DNA of 55,581 bases from Pasteurellaceae bacterium RH1A. GTDB taxonomy: Bacteria > Pseudomonadota > Gammaproteobacteria > Enterobacterales > Pasteurellaceae. Shown piece after piece: positions 52,636 through 55,581 of the stretch (its first letter is position 1; each line of letters starts with the position of its first letter). Location: positions 706,806 to 762,386 of the forward strand of contig CP015195.1 in the NCBI GenBank assembly GCA_012221805.1, written 5' to 3'. A program made the translations under genes and the position numbers. The notes under the pieces are model-generated. The model did no database searches. It saw only the letters and a list, made by a program, of their open reading frames with translations, and was not told the origin of the DNA.

Positions 52636-55188
52636 TTAGCCAAGATAGGCTTTAATTTTTTCGATCATTTCCAGTTTTTGCTGGTTCTCTTCTACCACTC
52701 TATCAATATTTTGAATTTCTTCCTGTTTAATAATATTGACCACATTGCGAATAAACTGCCTGAAGTCATTATAGTGCAAGGAATTATATTCGTAAGCATG
52801 GCTGTCAAGTAATAATTGAATTTGACGTTGGAACTTACTTAATAAGATTATATCCAAGCCCATGGCATAGACTACGCTGTTTTCCATAATATCTCGAATA
52901 ATATCTATATCCTTATTGATTTCTTCTGCAATTTCGTTAGGCGTTTTGCTTTTCGGAATATAAGGAATGAGTTTTTTCACATCTTTAGTTAAGATCTGCC
53001 AGCGGTGTGTTTGTTTAAAGAATGAGGCTAACGCATCAACCATTTGATCTTGGCTATGGTTGACATTTTGTTCTTCATTTTCTTTATTGCGATTAAAAAG
53101 GTTTACGTTAGAAAATAGGCCCTTGGCCTTCTCAACTTTTTTAGCTGCAAAATCAATAACCGTATCCACAGCCTTAACACTGAAAGGCTCATACTCATCT
53201 TTTGCCATTTTAATAAGCCGTCTAAACAGGCTTTCTCCCTCTTGGCCTTGGGTCAATAAGAGGTTAATGAGAGTAAAGTCATCGCATCCTTTTTGGCTGG
53301 CATAATAGGTATCTAAAATTAAGAAATCTTTAGCCGCATTTTCTACCTTTTCCAAGCGGTTATCATCGCCAATTGGATATAAGATCACATCAAATAAATT
53401 TCTCGAGAAGCGGACAAAAACATAATCAAGCTTGTCACTATTATAGGCATCTTTTTCCAGCACCTTATCTACGAAAATTTCCACTTCTTTACGAATTTGA
53501 GAGGAGAATCTATGATTGATTCGCTCAAGATCTAACACACCTTGCACAATTTCATTGATAATATTATTGCGTACCGTATCAAATTTTGTGTTAATAAAAT
53601 CCTTAAATATGTGATTAAAGCTATTGAGCAAGGCAATCTGTTTCTCACTTCTAATATTAAGGTGGGCAGAGGTAATGGTGCCATCAGATGTGATGCTTTT
53701 TGCCCTTTTGCTACGGGAGTTTTCATTAGTAACATCATCCTCTGTTACTCTTATTTTTTGAAAGAGTTCATCTTGTGAAAAAAGCGCTTTCAGCTTTTGA
53801 ATATCTTCATTTTCATGATTATCTACACCACTCTTTTCTTTTGTGCTTTCTTCATCTCTAAATTTGTTTAGGCGTGCAACAAAGCGATTTTCTAACTCAT
53901 CCTTGGTTAAATCTTTAATGTCATCTAGGGCACTTTCTTTATCTGTAGAAATACGATAATTAAAAGAGAGGATATAATTTAATTCTTTTTTAAAGGCTTC
54001 TAGATTTTGCTTGATATTCTTCTCTAAGATATTAAATCTGTCGGTTTCATAATAATGAAATAAGGCCTCTCTTAAAGAATCAATCCCGCTATTTTCTAGA
54101 GGGATATTACTATGTCCGCCCGTAATCATATCTCTATCTCGTAAATGTTTATGGGCAGAACCCACAAAAACACGTTCTTTAATAGCAAGTTGGTGTTTTT
54201 CAACATCTTTTTCTAAGGTATCTCGGTTTTTAGTCAGTTCCTCAATGTGATTGACTCTATCTAGTTGATTACCAAAGATAAAGAGTTTATCTTTTAAAGG
54301 AATACCATCTTTATCTTTTCCCTCAATTAAAATATCTAAGGTTGTTCCTTGTAAACTAGGGTTAGTGGCAACATTTGTGATTAAAATGATCACATCAGCA
54401 TTTTCTAAGCGTTCTTTAGTTTGTTTTTTATGTAATTCTGTTGGGGAATCAAACCCTGGTACATCATACATAACTATGTTTTTCATCTCTTTTAATTTAG
54501 AGGAAAATATATTTATATATTTTACGCTGCGAGGTTTAGATACATTGCCATTTTTACCTGTAATATAATGCTTGAATGCTATATCACTAATCTTATCTTC
54601 ATCAAAAGTAATAATATTTCCAGTTAGTAATTGTTCCAAATCTTCTTTAGTACTCAAAATATCCCGAATATCTGCAATAATGTAGGTTTTATAATCAAAT
54701 AAATCTGGGTTTTGTACTTTAAGATTCTCAATATGAGCATCAAAAACAGCCAGCTCAAGGTTTTTATAGGTTAGCTCAGGTTCAAGGGGATAGTTTACTT
54801 CAGACAACATTGTTCTAAAATTTTGGTTAAATTCCTCTTCACTATAAAAGCAAATCTCAGCAGAATCTTTGCCATCCGTTGAACTCATTAGACAGGTTGT
54901 GGTAAAGGTGCAGCGTTCTGTAGCAGAAGGCAAGAGGTTATTTTCAACCAAAGCGTTAGCAAAGGTAGATTTTCCTGCCTTTTCAAGCCCAATTACAGCT
55001 ACTTCAAACTCATCTTTTTTGACTTTTTTGAGTAAGGTTTTACTTTTCTTATAAAGCTCTTCTAGAGCAAGGGCTGGGAAATCTTTTGAACTAAAAAGAG
55101 GATTGGTTTGAAGATCATCAAATAAGTTAATTTGTGCGGATAAGAGGTCAATTTGTTCGTGCTTTTTAGCATCAAATTCAGTATTCAT
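52636..55188 (-). CDS. Bacterial dynamin-like GTPase
   Basis: 850 aa. The GTPase domain occupies the first third: P-loop GLEKAGKST near residue 67, switch threonines in ERCTFTTTC, DVPGFD near 240 and NQLD (for N/TKxD) near 306. A long helical stalk-like region follows, with no clear membrane helix. Dynamin-like proteins in bacteria remodel membranes, and several take part in phage defence or stress survival; which applies here is unknown. The start at 55188 is preferred over 55200 because GGAG lies 6 nt before it. AT-rich relative to core genes. No partner dynamin gene is adjacent; the XRE gene is its only close neighbour. Confidence 0.8.
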   Translation of the reverse strand: MNTEFDAKKHEQIDLLSAQINLFDDLQTNPLFSSKDFPALALEELYKKSKTLLKKVKKDEFEVAVIGLEKAGKSTFANALVENNLLPSATERCTFTTTCLMSSTDGKDSAEICFYSEEEFNQNFRTMLSEVNYPLEPELTYKNLELAVFDAHIENLKVQNPDLFDYKTYIIADIRDILSTKEDLEQLLTGNIITFDEDKISDIAFKHYITGKNGNVSKPRSVKYINIFSSKLKEMKNIVMYDVPGFDSPTELHKKQTKERLENADVIILITNVATNPSLQGTTLDILIEGKDKDGIPLKDKLFIFGNQLDRVNHIEELTKNRDTLEKDVEKHQLAIKERVFVGSAHKHLRDRDMITGGHSNIPLENSGIDSLREALFHYYETDRFNILEKNIKQNLEAFKKELNYILSFNYRISTDKESALDDIKDLTKDELENRFVARLNKFRDEESTKEKSGVDNHENEDIQKLKALFSQDELFQKIRVTEDDVTNENSRSKRAKSITSDGTITSAHLNIRSEKQIALLNSFNHIFKDFINTKFDTVRNNIINEIVQGVLDLERINHRFSSQIRKEVEIFVDKVLEKDAYNSDKLDYVFVRFSRNLFDVILYPIGDDNRLEKVENAAKDFLILDTYYASQKGCDDFTLINLLLTQGQEGESLFRRLIKMAKDEYEPFSVKAVDTVIDFAAKKVEKAKGLFSNVNLFNRNKENEEQNVNHSQDQMVDALASFFKQTHRWQILTKDVKKLIPYIPKSKTPNEIAEEINKDIDIIRDIMENSVVYAMGLDIILLSKFQRQIQLLLDSHAYEYNSLHYNDFRQFIRNVVNIIKQEEIQNIDRVVEENQQKLEMIEKIKAYLG

Positions 55189-55200
55189 AGCAGGCTCCAT

Positions 55201-55481
55201 GACAAATAAATCATTATTAAGAAACGAATAGTGTTCATTTTATAGCCTTACAATAGCGTTGTGTCAAGATAGTAAGGGTATTTTGAGGAGAAATTTACAT
55301 TCAGGAGAGGTTTTATGTTCCCAAAATCTGTTCACAAAATAGCAACCTTTGTCACCAATATTTTACCACCTAAGAGGTATATTTCGTTTGACAAGGCTAG
55401 GTGCAAGCACGAAAATAGCAAGCGTTTTCAGCTAACCCGTTTTAGCAGAAAACGCTTTCTTTTTATTTCGAGGATACAACT
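55201..55481. other. Gap between dynamin-like gene and yagU
   Basis: 281 bp without an open frame of note. It contains a stem AGCGTTTTC..GAAAACGCT with a following TTCTTTTT (about 55421-55464), lying 20 nt before the yagU ribosome site, and should hold the promoters of both divergent genes. Confidence 0.5.
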
Positions 55482-55581
55482 ATGAGTATTTTTCAACAAA
55501 CTGACCCAAGCCGTCGCCGCTTTGGTTTAGCCGTTTTTATCGGGATTATCGCAGGCATTATTTCTGCCTTCGTTAAATGGG
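55482..55581 (+). CDS. yagU: YagU-family inner-membrane protein (DUF1440), 5' part only
   Basis: 33 codons before the window ends. [33 protein letters not shown] closely follows the N-terminus of E. coli YagU, a membrane protein linked to acid resistance. GAGGA lies 7 nt before the ATG at 55482. Identification rests on the N-terminus alone. Confidence 0.75.
   Translation, partial: MSIFQQTDPSRRRFGLAVFIGIIAGIISAFVKW

Overview
The window comes from a gammaproteobacterium of the family Pasteurellaceae. The frdABCD, torYZ, trmA, nanEK, groESL and kdkA products read like their Haemophilus/Actinobacillus counterparts. DNA uptake signal cores of the ACAAGCGGT type (Actinobacillus pleuropneumoniae/Mannheimia clade) recur, often as inverted pairs between genes, whereas the Haemophilus core AAGTGCGGT was not noticed. 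No rRNA, tRNA or CRISPR array was recognised.

Layout. 1-8.6 kb is housekeeping: proB (frameshifted), kdkA, yhhQ (frameshifted), sapF, brnQ and the anaerobic fumarate reductase operon frdABCD behind two FNR/CRP-like boxes. 8.7-18.2 kb is a type I restriction-modification island: hsdR, an AlbA_2/Schlafen-like gene, hsdM, hsdS, a tyrosine recombinase gene, and a headless inverted second hsdS. Three nested pairs of inverted repeats centre on the recombinase, the architecture of a DNA-inverting, specificity-switching methylation system. 18.2-23.7 kb carries a secreted nuclease, csdA, pepD, kbp and gor. 23.8-29.7 kb is a respiratory S-/N-oxide reductase locus: an unusual regulator (LuxR-type HTH fused to a type I periplasmic-binding-protein fold), torY (pentahaem cytochrome) and torZ (molybdoenzyme). 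Between torY and torZ lies a structured leader matching the molybdenum-cofactor (Moco) riboswitch, with a visible competing pairing to the torZ ribosome binding site. 29.7-49.9 kb is mostly core: acpP, maoP, trmA, scrB-scrR, xerC, accA, a BASS transporter, nanE-nanK, groEL/groES with an RpoH-type promoter, a Gcr-family membrane protein, metY, a GDYXXLXY membrane protein, a DUF454 protein and an acyl-CoA ligase. 49.9-55.5 kb is accessory: a MITE-like fold-back element, two small lipoproteins, an unknown gene with a promoter-plus-terminator leader, an XRE regulator and a large dynamin-like GTPase. The window ends in the first 33 codons of a yagU homologue.

Cross-cutting observations. (1) Five genes (proB, yhhQ, hsdS, the recombinase, the LuxR-PBP regulator) each carry one apparent single-base deletion in a homopolymer run; the shared pattern suggests either sequence error or recent inactivation, and raw reads would decide. 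(2) Several families of short GC-rich palindromes, usually as head-to-head pairs, sit in intergenic gaps, including inside the torYZ and groESL operons and on both sides of scrR and xerC. (3) The most interesting units are the inverting hsd locus, the riboswitch-controlled torZ, and the LuxR-PBP one-component sensor beside it.
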